Origin: Citreicoccus inhibens
GTDB taxonomy: Bacteria; Myxococcota; Myxococcia; Myxococcales; Myxococcaceae
DNA: 64,000 nucleotides
Assembly (NCBI RefSeq): GCF_019039035.1
Contig: NZ_JAHNZT010000007.1
Coordinates: 218,075-282,074, forward strand
Reading direction: 5' to 3'
Below are positions 16,955 to 25,258 of the stretch, in pieces. A program made the translations under genes and the position numbers. Numbering within the stretch: position 1 is the first letter of the stretch; every line of letters starts with the position of its first letter. The notes below the pieces were generated by a model. The model was not told the DNA's origin. It was given only the letters and a program-made list of their open reading frames with translations, and did no database searches.

Positions 16955-19699
16955 TCAGTCTCCTGTCTCCACCAGCAACACGAAGCGCGTCCAGTCCGAG
17001 CGGGCATCCCGCGCGAGCCACTTCTGGCGCTCATCGCGCAAGGCGACGGCGGGTGGCGACCCCGCGCGGATCCGCTGACGCACGCCATCGAAGAAGCGCC
17101 CCGCCGCATCGGGGATGTCCACGGTCGACGCGAGCACCGCGCGCGCGCCCGCGTCGATGAACGCGGCGGGCAGGCTGAAGGGCTCGTGCGTCGCGTTGGT
17201 GGTGAGCCGTCCCGCGCTGCACGCGGCCAGGAACACCGTGGGCGAGCCATTCAGCTTCTGCTTGCGGACCACATCCGCGGTCAGGGCATAGCGGCCGTTG
17301 TCCTCGGGGGACAACACCACCAGCGAGGCATCCGACAACGTCGGGTCCACGATGCCGTGCGCGTGGATTTCAATCTCCGTGGCGTCTGTCATCCCGGCCA
17401 GCACGCGGGTGGGCGTGGCGTCCGAGCCGGTCAGCAGCTCCATCGCGCCCGCCTCGGAATCGGCGGCGGGCATCCACGCCGGCAGCCGGGGAAGCTGGAG
17501 CAGCGAGGGCGTCTCCACGCTGGAGACCACGAGGCGTCTGGGATTGGTGGGTGACGCCATCCGGCCGCCCCCTCGTCCCACGCGGAAGCTCCACGCCATG
17601 TCCGGGGGGAGCAGCTCCGTGCGGCCAAACACCGGAGGCCAGGCCAGCACCTCCACCTGCGCACAACTCCGGACGGACTGCAGCAGCGCGGTCGGGATGA
17701 GCTTCGAGGAGTCCGTGCGCGCGAAGGCCTCCGCGCGTGATGGCTCGTAGAACCCACGAACGGTCCCCTGCGCATCCACGGCGACGACCACGGTGCGCTC
17801 GTAGTGCACCGCCGCGGCCAGCGCGCAGCGCTTCGGAACAGGAGCGCCCAACTGGCGAGCCAGCAACTCCAGGGCGCGACCGAACTCCTGGGCGCGGCCC
17901 GCGTCCACCGCGAGCGAGGAGTAGCTGTAGGCCCAGGCCTCGCGCCCCAACATGTCGCCATGGGGCAGCTTCTCGGCCTCGTCAATCACCCGCGTCAGCA
18001 TCGCCTGCCCCTGGACACGGTCACTGTCCAGGACGAAGCGGCCCTCGAGGTAGTGGCCGTAGACGACGTCCCCAGGAAAGACATTGGGCCCCGAGGAAGC
18101 GGAGTCCACCGCTTTGCGGACCCACTCCGCGTCCCCCGGCCGAGTCCCCAGCCGCGCCAACTCCACCATGGTGGCGCCGAACATCAGGTCCGCGTTGACG
18201 TCGGGGCACTTCGCCGCGATGTCCAGCTCCCGCCGCGCATCCTCGGGATGCTGATCCATGTAGTGGATGTGCGCGAGGTTGACGTGGGGCCAGTAGCAGA
18301 AGGTGTCTCTCCCCGTGCGCGCGATCCACTCCTCGAGATAGGCGCGCGCGCTGGCGAAGTCGCTCCGCGAGCGCGTCAGGTGGACGAGCATCTCCAGCGA
18401 CTGCGATTCGAGGTTCCACTCGCGAAGCTGACGCGCCCAGGCCCAAGCGATGCGTGCATGGCGCTCCGCTTCGGTGACGCGCTGGAGGTCCACGTACAGC
18501 CGCCCCAGCTTCACCTCCAGGTCCACGCAGCGCGCGGACAGCGCCCCCTCGCGACAGACCTTCAGGGCGCTGAAGAGCCGCTGCTCCGCCTTCCACCACT
18601 CGCCGTCGGCGTACTCCTTGCGCGCCAGCTCGCTCTCCACGATGAGGCTGAACCACGGGTCGGACTGCTTCTTCGCCCGAGCCAGGAACTCTGGGAAGTG
18701 TCGCTGCGCGAAGTTGGGGCGCATCAACACCGTGCCCATGAAGAGGTCGTCGTCCGCCGTGGCCTTGAACTTGTCCAGCACCGCGTCCGGCGGCGTGCCC
18801 GCGCGCACCATCTCCGCATAGGCGTTCGCGAGCGGCGCGCGACGGTTGAAGTCCAGGGTGGACACACGCTTCACGTAATCCACGAGCGAGGTGCCGCCCT
18901 GCAGGCGATCCAACTCCTGCGCCAGGGGCATCAACGCGAGGGCGCGCTGCTTGGAGGGCGCCGCGCGGAGCGCTTCATACAAGCCCTGACGGACGGTGCT
19001 GGGGAGGCTGCGCGCCTCGGCGATCGGCAGGGGCGCCTGGTCGTTCTCCATCCACGCGCGCATGCTCGCGGTCGCGGCCTTCCACTCCCTTGCGCGCTCC
19101 AGCGTGCTCTCACGCAGCCCGATGCCCTGCGCGTGAGCCTCGCGGCCCCATCCCTGCTCGTTCAGCGCCGCCACCTGCTCGAACGTCTCGGAGGCGCGCA
19201 GCGTGAGGCCCATCTCGCGCAGCACCAGGGCCCGGTTCCACAGGGCCTGCGGGTGCTGGGGCTTCTGCGCGAGCGCGCCATCCAACAGACGCAACGCCTG
19301 CTCGTAGTTGCCGCGCGACAGGTAGACGGCGCCCAGGTCGCTGTCGCGATCCGGTGACGCGGGCAGGCGCTCCAGGAACGACGCCGCCTGGTTCCATTCC
19401 CCTTGGAGCGCGTACGCCGCCGCGATGCCCGACCAGTCTCCCTGCTCCTCCATCTTCGCCAGGTCGCGCAGTGGAATGGGCTCGGGAGGAACGGGGCAGC
19501 CTCCCGCGGTCGCTCGGGTTCGGTAGCGGTCCGCCTCGGGATGACTCAGTCGGGCCTCGATGCGTGCCGCGGCGCGGCGCTCGGCCCAGAACTCCTCGGG
19601 GACCCCTCGCGATGGCATGCGCACCACCGCGACCGCGACGGCAATCACGGGCGCGGCCAGCGCCAGGGCCCAGAGCTTGTCGTACGCCGGCTTCAACAT
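16955..19699 (-). CDS. Membrane-anchored TPR-CHAT protein (caspase-like peptidase)
   Basis: The product is 914 aa. One N-terminal membrane helix (about residues 9-27) follows Lys residues, so the bulk should face the periplasm. Residues 70-200 hold TPR repeats closely like those of the anti-sigma factor at 14068-14922. Residues 200-650 are further helical, TPR-like repeats. The C-terminal CHAT domain (about 700-914) has the catalytic His in EIHAHG (near residue 781) and Cys in FLAACSAG (near residue 827). CHAT domains are caspase/separase-like cysteine peptidases and some TPR-CHAT proteins act in signalling or defence. Its position beside a sigma/anti-sigma pair suggests regulated proteolysis, which is an inference. 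Confidence 0.88.
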   Translation of the reverse strand: MLKPAYDKLWALALAAPVIAVAVAVVRMPSRGVPEEFWAERRAAARIEARLSHPEADRYRTRATAGGCPVPPEPIPLRDLAKMEEQGDWSGIAAAYALQGEWNQAASFLERLPASPDRDSDLGAVYLSRGNYEQALRLLDGALAQKPQHPQALWNRALVLREMGLTLRASETFEQVAALNEQGWGREAHAQGIGLRESTLERAREWKAATASMRAWMENDQAPLPIAEARSLPSTVRQGLYEALRAAPSKQRALALMPLAQELDRLQGGTSLVDYVKRVSTLDFNRRAPLANAYAEMVRAGTPPDAVLDKFKATADDDLFMGTVLMRPNFAQRHFPEFLARAKKQSDPWFSLIVESELARKEYADGEWWKAEQRLFSALKVCREGALSARCVDLEVKLGRLYVDLQRVTEAERHARIAWAWARQLREWNLESQSLEMLVHLTRSRSDFASARAYLEEWIARTGRDTFCYWPHVNLAHIHYMDQHPEDARRELDIAAKCPDVNADLMFGATMVELARLGTRPGDAEWVRKAVDSASSGPNVFPGDVVYGHYLEGRFVLDSDRVQGQAMLTRVIDEAEKLPHGDMLGREAWAYSYSSLAVDAGRAQEFGRALELLARQLGAPVPKRCALAAAVHYERTVVVAVDAQGTVRGFYEPSRAEAFARTDSSKLIPTALLQSVRSCAQVEVLAWPPVFGRTELLPPDMAWSFRVGRGGGRMASPTNPRRLVVSSVETPSLLQLPRLPAWMPAADSEAGAMELLTGSDATPTRVLAGMTDATEIEIHAHGIVDPTLSDASLVVLSPEDNGRYALTADVVRKQKLNGSPTVFLAACSAGRLTTNATHEPFSLPAAFIDAGARAVLASTVDIPDAAGRFFDGVRQRIRAGSPPAVALRDERQKWLARDARSDWTRFVLLVETGD

Positions 19700-20190
19700 G
19701 CTGCCCCCTCGGGCACGGACCCCAGAGCGCTGCCCATCCGCGCCCTTCTACACCAACATCCACTCACCGCCGACCTCCGGGCCTACCCACGCCGTCCGAA
19801 ACCCCGTGGCTCGGCTTCAGCCCCCGAGCACCCCACGCGCCCGATCCCTACAACGCCCAGGGCCGCCGTTCTTGAGGGCGCTCGTCATGGCCGTCTCCTC
19901 CCTGAGCCCTTTCGTGAGCCCTCCGCCGAGGGCTCGTGCCACGAGCGGACACCCTCCACCGCGGCTTGCGCACCGCGTGGCGAGGCACAGAAGGCCCGCA
20001 TCCAACGGGAATCATTGGTCTCTCACACTCGCATGCAGAGCAAGCGACGAACTGGCGTCCCTGAGTGACAACGCGGCGGGCATGCGAGCTGGGGCCTGCG
20101 TGCGCGCCCCTTGGCGACAGGCCGGAGGCGGGAAGGACTCAGCGCCGCGAAATGTCTCCTTCTCTCAACCCGGAAACGAAAGGACTTCGT
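19700..20190. other. Long intergenic region between the CHAT gene and the lyase gene
   Basis: This is 491 bp between divergent genes, with no open frame of coding character. It must hold promoters for both sides, but no clear -35/-10 pair was found. A pair of overlapping hairpins at 19916-19946 is the only structure seen. Confidence 0.5.
19916..19946 (+). repeat. Two overlapping, mutually exclusive hairpins
   Basis: GAGCCCT-N6-AGGGCTC (19916-19935) and GCTCGTG-C-CACGAGC (19932-19946) are both perfect 7-bp stems and share the bases GCTC (19932-19935), so only one can form at a time. They lie about 245 nt upstream of the lyase start and could be part of its leader. Confidence 0.35.
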
Positions 20191-21195
20191 TTGAAGCAAC
20201 TCCTACGACTCGTCGCCGTGGTGCCCTTTTTGCCGCTGCTCGCCTCCGCCAACCCTCTGTGGAAGGGCGACTTCGAGACGGGCAACACGTCGCAATGGAC
20301 CCGCGAGCAGAGCGTCTCCGCCAGCCGCCTCCAGGTGGTGACGGACGTCGTTCGCGAGGGCCGCTATGCGCTGAAGGCCACCGTCCACCAGGGCGATGAC
20401 CCCATCAACGGCAGCGGCAACCGCAACGAGTTGCTGTACCTGAGCCAGGAGACCCAGGGAGACGAGTACTTCTACAAGTGGAGCACGCTCTTCCCGAATG
20501 GATATCCGAGCGCGGACTCGTGGCAGGTGTTCACGCAGTGGCACCAGGAAGGGTGCTGTGGCTCTCCTCCGCTCGAGTTCTTCGTGCGCGGCGAGCAGAT
20601 GAACATGCGCGTGGGCGGCGTGAATGGTCCCATCCTGTGGAAGGCGCCCATTGATCGCGGCAACTGGCACGACTTCGTGCTGCACGTGAAGTGGTCGCCC
20701 AATCCGAAGGAAGGCTTCGTCGAGCTGTACCACAACGGGACGCTCGTGGTTCCGAAGACCTTCGGCGCCAACCAGTTCGGCAGCGACAAGAACTACCTGA
20801 AGCAAGGCCTGTATCGCGACGCGTCCATCGGGCCCGAGGCGAGCGTCTACCATGATGGTTTCGTCATGGGCACGTCGCTGGAAGACGTGATGCCCGCGGG
20901 GACGCAGCAGACGCCCGCGGCGGATGCCGGGTCGGCACAGACGCCCGCGCCGGACGCTGGCACGACGCCTCCGTCCACGCTGACCCAACCGGGTCAGGGG
21001 ACGCCGACGCCTGTCAGCACGCTCGTGCCCGGCAGCACGAACAGTGACGTGATGAATGGCGGCGCGCAGGGGCAGGGTTGCAGCGCCACGGGCGGAGCGG
21101 CGGGGATGCCGGCGCTCGCCGCGGCGGGGCTCTTCACCACCGCGCTGTTCCGGCGCCGTCGTCCGGCGCTCGCGAAGAACGTCACGCGTCGCTGA
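20191..21195 (+). CDS. Heparin lyase I-like polysaccharide lyase with MYXO-CTERM tail
   Basis: The product is 334 aa. A signal peptide (LKQLLRLVAVVPFLPLLASA) is followed by a polysaccharide-lyase domain of the PF14099 type, residues 25-225 (WKGDFETGNTSQW, YKWSTLFPNGY, WHDFVLHVKWSPN, GLYRDASIGPEASVYHDGF). A Pro/Thr/Ala linker follows, then a C-terminal tail with GCSATGG, a hydrophobic stretch and FRRRR. That tail matches the MYXO-CTERM sorting signal, which implies cleavage at Cys and cell-surface attachment. The TTG at 20191 has AGGA six nt upstream and gives a clean signal peptide; an ATG at 20152 is the alternative. The substrate polymer is unknown. Confidence 0.8.
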   Translation: MKQLLRLVAVVPFLPLLASANPLWKGDFETGNTSQWTREQSVSASRLQVVTDVVREGRYALKATVHQGDDPINGSGNRNELLYLSQETQGDEYFYKWSTLFPNGYPSADSWQVFTQWHQEGCCGSPPLEFFVRGEQMNMRVGGVNGPILWKAPIDRGNWHDFVLHVKWSPNPKEGFVELYHNGTLVVPKTFGANQFGSDKNYLKQGLYRDASIGPEASVYHDGFVMGTSLEDVMPAGTQQTPAADAGSAQTPAPDAGTTPPSTLTQPGQGTPTPVSTLVPGSTNSDVMNGGAQGQGCSATGGAAGMPALAAAGLFTTALFRRRRPALAKNVTRR

Positions 21196-21222
21196 CCCCG
21201 CGACGCATCCATGAAGCATCAC

Positions 21223-21264
21223 AAGGCCCGGTGCGCCCCATGGCGCGCCGGGCCTTTCTATTTG
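21223..21264 (+). terminator. Rho-independent terminator of the lyase gene
   Basis: AAGGCCCGG (21223-21231) pairs with CCGGGCCTT (21248-21256), with an inner GCGCC/GGCGC stem. It is followed by a T-rich stretch (TCTATTTG) and begins 27 nt after the stop. Confidence 0.85.
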
Positions 21265-21646
21265 TCCTCAAGACCTGGGCGCCCCACGCACCAAGCGCCC
21301 ATGGGCGTGCGCGACGACGGCGCGGCACAGCAGCCGAGTCAGCGCAGCGACAGGCACCTGAGCCACCAGCGAGCGACAGGGCTTCACATCTCTCGCAAGC
21401 TCGGGCGGACCTGAGCGCTGATACATCGACGGCGCACGGTGACACTCCGCTTCAACATGGCACGTGGCGCCTTTGTCCCCATCCGCGCATCGCGACATGC
21501 CCACTCATGGACCAGGCACGTCACCGCGGGGCCATCGGCGTCGACGAGCAACCAACGGCATGACGCTCATCCCCCACGCCACGCCGAGCCCCCGTGCCAG
21601 CTCCGACGCAGCGCGCGCGCCCAGCGGCTGGACTCCGGACATGCGA
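21265..21646. other. Intergenic region with nothing recognised
   Basis: About 380 bp lie between the lyase terminator and the efflux operon's end hairpin. Both flanking genes end here, so no promoter is expected. Short open frames have no ribosome sites or coding bias. Confidence 0.5.
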
Positions 21647-21678
21647 AGGCCCGGCGTGCCTTGGGGCACACCGGGCCT
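21647..21678 (-). terminator. Terminator-like hairpin of the efflux operon
   Basis: AGGCCCGG (21647-21654) pairs with CCGGGCCT (21671-21678), with an inner GTGCC/GGCAC stem and a TTGG loop. It lies 33 nt past the MFS stop on the minus strand, and the trailing T run is weak. Its outer arms repeat those of the terminator at 21223. Confidence 0.6.
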
Positions 21679-21710
21679 CGTTCACTCGGCCAGTCGTTGT
21701 GAGACCGTGC

Positions 21711-23264
21711 CTAGTGCGCGCCTTCGACCTTCACCGTCGGATCCGGCTTCTGGAGCATGAAGACCAGCAGCAGGGAGGCCGCGAAGATGACCGTGAGAAT
21801 CACGAAGTTGGCGTTGAAGGCCCGCACCAACGCCTGCACGTTGATGCGCATGTTGAGCAGGCCGTAGGCCGCTCCACCGGGGTCCAAGATGCCTCGCCCC
21901 GCCATCATTGATTTCGCCATCCCGAGCTGCTCCTGCGTCGTCTGCCCGTACACGTCCACATGCGAGGTCAGCGCCGTCACGTTCGCCTGCGTGCTGCGGC
22001 TGAGCGCGCTGCTCATCCACGCCGTCCCGATGGAGCCGCCCAGCTCGCGCGTCAGGTTGAAGAGCCCCGCCGCGTTGCCGCGCTGCTCCGGCTTCAGGTT
22101 GCTGAGCGCCAGCACCGACAACGGCACGAACACGAAGCCCAGCGAGCAGGCTCGGATGAACACCGGCGCAATCAACGCCGCCTCATCCACCGAGGACGTC
22201 ATGTGCCCGTTCGTCCACAGCGACAGACTCATGCCGCAGATGCCGAACGCAATCAGCATGCGCCCGTCCACCTTGCTGCCGAACTTCCCGATGATGGGCA
22301 TCAGCAGAATCTGGATGGCACTGCCCTTGAGGAACACGAGCCCGATGTCGAGCGCCGAGTACCGCATCACCGTGCCGCAGAAGAGGCTGAACAGGAACGA
22401 CCCCGAGAACAGCGCCGTCCCGATGAGGAAGTTCACCCCCGTGGCCGCGGCGTAGGAGCGGTTGAGGAACACACTCAGGTCCACCACGGGCTGAGGTGTC
22501 TCCAATTCGTGGACGATGAAGGTGATGAGCGCCACGCCAGCGATGACCGCCAGGATGGTGATGGTGCGGCTCTCGAACCAGTCCTCGCGGTTGCCTTCCT
22601 CCAGCACGTACTGGAGCGCGGCCATGCCCACCGCGAGCAGCGCGATGCCGTTGCGGTCCACCTTCTCCTGCGAGACCTCGAAGTGCGGCTGCTCGATGTT
22701 CCGCCACGCCATGTACGCGGCGAACAGGCCCACCGGCAGGTTGATGAGGAAGATCCAGTGCCAGCTCGCCGCCTCGATGAGCATGCCGCCCACCGTGGGC
22801 CCGAGCAGCGGACCCGTCACCGCGCCGAGCGCGAATAGCGCGCCCGCCATCGAGTGCTCATTGCGCGGATAGCGCGCGAAGAGGATGGCCTGCGACGTGG
22901 GGATGATGGCGCCGCCGCCCATGCCCTGAAGGATGCGGAAGACCACCAGGGACGGGAGGTTCCACGCCAGGCCGCACAGCACGCTGGCCGCGGTGAACAT
23001 CAGGATGGAGAAGGTGAAGTACCGCCGGTAACCGAAGCGGCGCTGGAGCCATCCCGTCATCGGGATGACCACCACGTTGGCCATCATGTAGCCCGTGGAC
23101 ACCCAGGCAATCTGATCCAACGGCGTGCCGAAGCTCGCGCGGATGTCGCTCAGGGCCACGTTGACGATGGAGATGTCCAGCACGGACATCAGCGCCGCGG
23201 CCATGGCGGCAATGGTGATGCCGGCCTTTGAGCCGGTGATGACGTCGCGCTGGTCCACGGTCAA
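21711..23264 (-). CDS. DHA2-family MFS drug efflux transporter (EmrB/QacA type)
   Basis: The product is 517 aa with 14 predicted membrane segments, as expected for DHA2 transporters. Visible motifs are DISIVNVAL in helix 1, GWLQRRFGYRR (motif A region) and the motif C-like GAVTGPLLGPTVGG. With the HlyD-type partner immediately upstream it should form a tripartite pump with an outer-membrane factor, exporting hydrophobic toxins by proton antiport. The TTG start at 23264 overlaps the partner's stop as TTGA and has AAGG just upstream; a GTG two codons later is possible. No TolC-like gene is in the operon. Confidence 0.92.
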   Translation of the reverse strand: MTVDQRDVITGSKAGITIAAMAAALMSVLDISIVNVALSDIRASFGTPLDQIAWVSTGYMMANVVVIPMTGWLQRRFGYRRYFTFSILMFTAASVLCGLAWNLPSLVVFRILQGMGGGAIIPTSQAILFARYPRNEHSMAGALFALGAVTGPLLGPTVGGMLIEAASWHWIFLINLPVGLFAAYMAWRNIEQPHFEVSQEKVDRNGIALLAVGMAALQYVLEEGNREDWFESRTITILAVIAGVALITFIVHELETPQPVVDLSVFLNRSYAAATGVNFLIGTALFSGSFLFSLFCGTVMRYSALDIGLVFLKGSAIQILLMPIIGKFGSKVDGRMLIAFGICGMSLSLWTNGHMTSSVDEAALIAPVFIRACSLGFVFVPLSVLALSNLKPEQRGNAAGLFNLTRELGGSIGTAWMSSALSRSTQANVTALTSHVDVYGQTTQEQLGMAKSMMAGRGILDPGGAAYGLLNMRINVQALVRAFNANFVILTVIFAASLLLVFMLQKPDPTVKVEGAH

Positions 23265-24544
23265 TCCACCTTCTTCGACGCGCCCGCGGAGGCACGCTCG
23301 GCATGCGTGCCCTGAGCGGGCGTCTCGCGCGTGTCCACCGTCACGACGGTGCTCATGCCCGGCTTGACGGGCAGGTCCTTGAAGTCCTCATCGAAGCGGA
23401 TGAGCACGGGGATGCGCTGCACCACCTTCACGAAGTTGCCGGACGCGTTGTCCGGAGGCAGCAGCGCGAAGCGAGCGCCGCTGGCGCCGGCCAGGCTGTC
23501 CACGTGGCCGTGGAAGACATGCCCACCAAAGGCATCCACCTTCACGGACACCGACTGACCCGGGCGCATCTCGCCGACCTGGTCCTCCTTGAAGTTCGCC
23601 ACCACCCAGATGTCGTTCTGCGGGACCACGGCCATCAGCGGGCGCTCCGGGCCCACCATCTGACCGACCTCCACCGTGCGGCGGCTGATGACGCCCGTCA
23701 CCGGCGCGCGCACCTGCGAGTACGACGCCGCCAGCTCCGCCAGCGTCAGCGCCGCGCGCGTCTGCTTCAGCCGCGCCTCGGCCAGCTTCAGCGCCGCCTG
23801 CGCGGACTGCACCTGCACGGGGCCCGTCTGCGCGGCGACCAGCTTGCCCTGCGCCACCTCCAGGCCACCGGACGAGCTGGTGATGCCCGCCTCGGTGGAC
23901 GTCAGCCGAGCGCGCGACTGGTCCAGCGCCGCCTTGGACGTGTCATAGCCCGCCTGCTTCGAGTCCAGGTCCGCCTGCGACAGCGCCCCCTGCTCGTGCA
24001 GCGACTTCACGCGGTTCAGGTCCGTCTCCGCCAGACGGAAGCGCGCCTCGGACGAGGCCACGTCCGCGCGCGCCTGCTCCAGCGCCGCCTTGGACGAGCT
24101 GATGCCGCTGGAGGCCTGGGTGACGCCGGCCTGCGCCTGCCGCAGGTTCGCGCCCGCGTTGGCCTCGGTGATGGCGAGCTGGGCCTGCGCGTTGGCCAGC
24201 CCGGCCTCGGCGCTCAGCACGTCCGCGTGCGCGACCTCGACCTTGGCGTCCAGGTCCGCGCGATCCAACTCCACCAGCACGTCTCCGGCCTGGACGAGCT
24301 GGTTGTCCTTCACGAGCACCTTCGCCACCTGCCCCGCCACGCGCGGGGACACGTTCGCGATGCGGCCCTCGACCTGGGCGTCATCCGTGGACTCGCGGCC
24401 ATGGGTCATGAGGAAGTGGGCGCCGCCGCCCACCACCGCCACGCCCAGCAGGGCGGGGAGCACCATCTTCGCGCGCGAGCGCGGAGCGGGCTTGGAGCCA
24501 GTGTCATTGGGAGCGTTCTCGACTGCTGCGATCCGGGTCGTCAT
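23261..24544 (-). CDS. HlyD/EmrA-type membrane fusion protein
   Basis: The product is 427 aa. One membrane helix (about residues 28-46) is followed by a biotinyl-lipoyl-like segment (VEGRIANVSPRVAGQVAKVLV). A long coiled-coil hairpin rich in Ala, Gln and Ser follows (about residues 95-260), and then the beta-barrel part (SQVRAPVTGVISRRTVEVGQ, WVVANFKEDQ). The protein links the inner-membrane pump to an outer-membrane channel. The coiled-coil arm is longer than in many EmrA proteins and has repeated SSK/SSE-type heptads. It is the first structural gene after marR and its stop overlaps the MFS start. Confidence 0.92.
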   Translation of the reverse strand: MTTRIAAVENAPNDTGSKPAPRSRAKMVLPALLGVAVVGGGAHFLMTHGRESTDDAQVEGRIANVSPRVAGQVAKVLVKDNQLVQAGDVLVELDRADLDAKVEVAHADVLSAEAGLANAQAQLAITEANAGANLRQAQAGVTQASSGISSSKAALEQARADVASSEARFRLAETDLNRVKSLHEQGALSQADLDSKQAGYDTSKAALDQSRARLTSTEAGITSSSGGLEVAQGKLVAAQTGPVQVQSAQAALKLAEARLKQTRAALTLAELAASYSQVRAPVTGVISRRTVEVGQMVGPERPLMAVVPQNDIWVVANFKEDQVGEMRPGQSVSVKVDAFGGHVFHGHVDSLAGASGARFALLPPDNASGNFVKVVQRIPVLIRFDEDFKDLPVKPGMSTVVTVDTRETPAQGTHAERASAGASKKVD

Positions 24545-24592
24545 AAGGCGTTGCTCGGTGTTGCGGTGAAGAAGCAGGTGGGGAGAGGGGCG

Positions 24593-25111
24593 TCAGGGGT
24601 CTCGGAGCGCGGGGATGCCCGAGGACACTTTCGCCAACAGGTGTTGAAGGGTGGTGCGCTCGTCCAGGCTCAGCGGAGCCATGAGCGCGGCGATGCGGCT
24701 GTAATGGTCGGGCAACATGCCCTGGATGACGTCACGCCCCTTGGACGTCAGGTGGACCGTGTACATCCGGCGGTCATCGGGGTGGTCCTGCCGGGACACC
24801 AGCGCGTCCTTCTCCAGCGTGTCGAGCAGGCCCGTCATCGTCGCGCGGCTGCAGCCAGACAGGTCCGCCAGCTCCGCGGGGGACAGCCCGCGCGTCTCGT
24901 CGCTCTCTTCCGCCAGGAAGAGCTGGATGAGGACGACGAAGCGGCCCTGGGACAACCCATGCCGCGTGAAGTGACTGTCGTACGCATCCGACATGTCGTG
25001 GGCCAGGCGCAGCATCGTCAAGCACGTCTCGATGGCACTCGGGTCCAACTGAGGGAAGCGCTTGGCGAGCCGGTGGAGCCGCTCGTAGCGCGGCACCGTC
25101 GGAAGACTCAT
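24593..25111 (-). CDS. MarR-family transcriptional regulator
   Basis: The product is 172 aa. The winged helix-turn-helix lies at about residues 65-125 (LSPAELADLSGCSRATMTGLLDTLEKDALVSR, wing DHPDDRRMYTVHLT). The family usually represses its own operon and releases DNA on binding a phenolic or hydrophobic ligand, so it should control the downstream EmrA/EmrB-like pump. The gene is 48 nt upstream of the pump genes in the same direction, and a palindrome overlaps its promoter. The ATG at 25111 was chosen as the start with normal family length; upstream frames run into the promoter. Confidence 0.92.
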   Translation of the reverse strand: MSLPTVPRYERLHRLAKRFPQLDPSAIETCLTMLRLAHDMSDAYDSHFTRHGLSQGRFVVLIQLFLAEESDETRGLSPAELADLSGCSRATMTGLLDTLEKDALVSRQDHPDDRRMYTVHLTSKGRDVIQGMLPDHYSRIAALMAPLSLDERTTLQHLLAKVSSGIPALRDP

Positions 25112-25145
25112 CAGGACTCGCGATTTCGGTAACAAAGCGCGGCAT

Positions 25146-25174
25146 CTAGTAAGGGCCCTAACGATTTTGCGCAA
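25146..25174 (-). promoter_or_regulatory. Promoter and operator of the marR-efflux operon
   Basis: On the minus strand TTGCGC (25169-25174) and TACTAG (25146-25151) are separated by exactly 17 nt. The spacer contains the palindrome AGGGCCCT (25152-25159). A longer imperfect palindrome spans 25147-25164 (14 of 18 positions symmetric). A MarR dimer bound here would block polymerase, consistent with autorepression. Confidence 0.6.
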
Positions 25175-25258
25175 GATGATTTGCGACCCGGCCGAACGGG
25201 CTCGCGTGAGGGCGGGGAGACGACTCTGTCGCACGGTGTGCGCCTCGAGGACGCGGCG

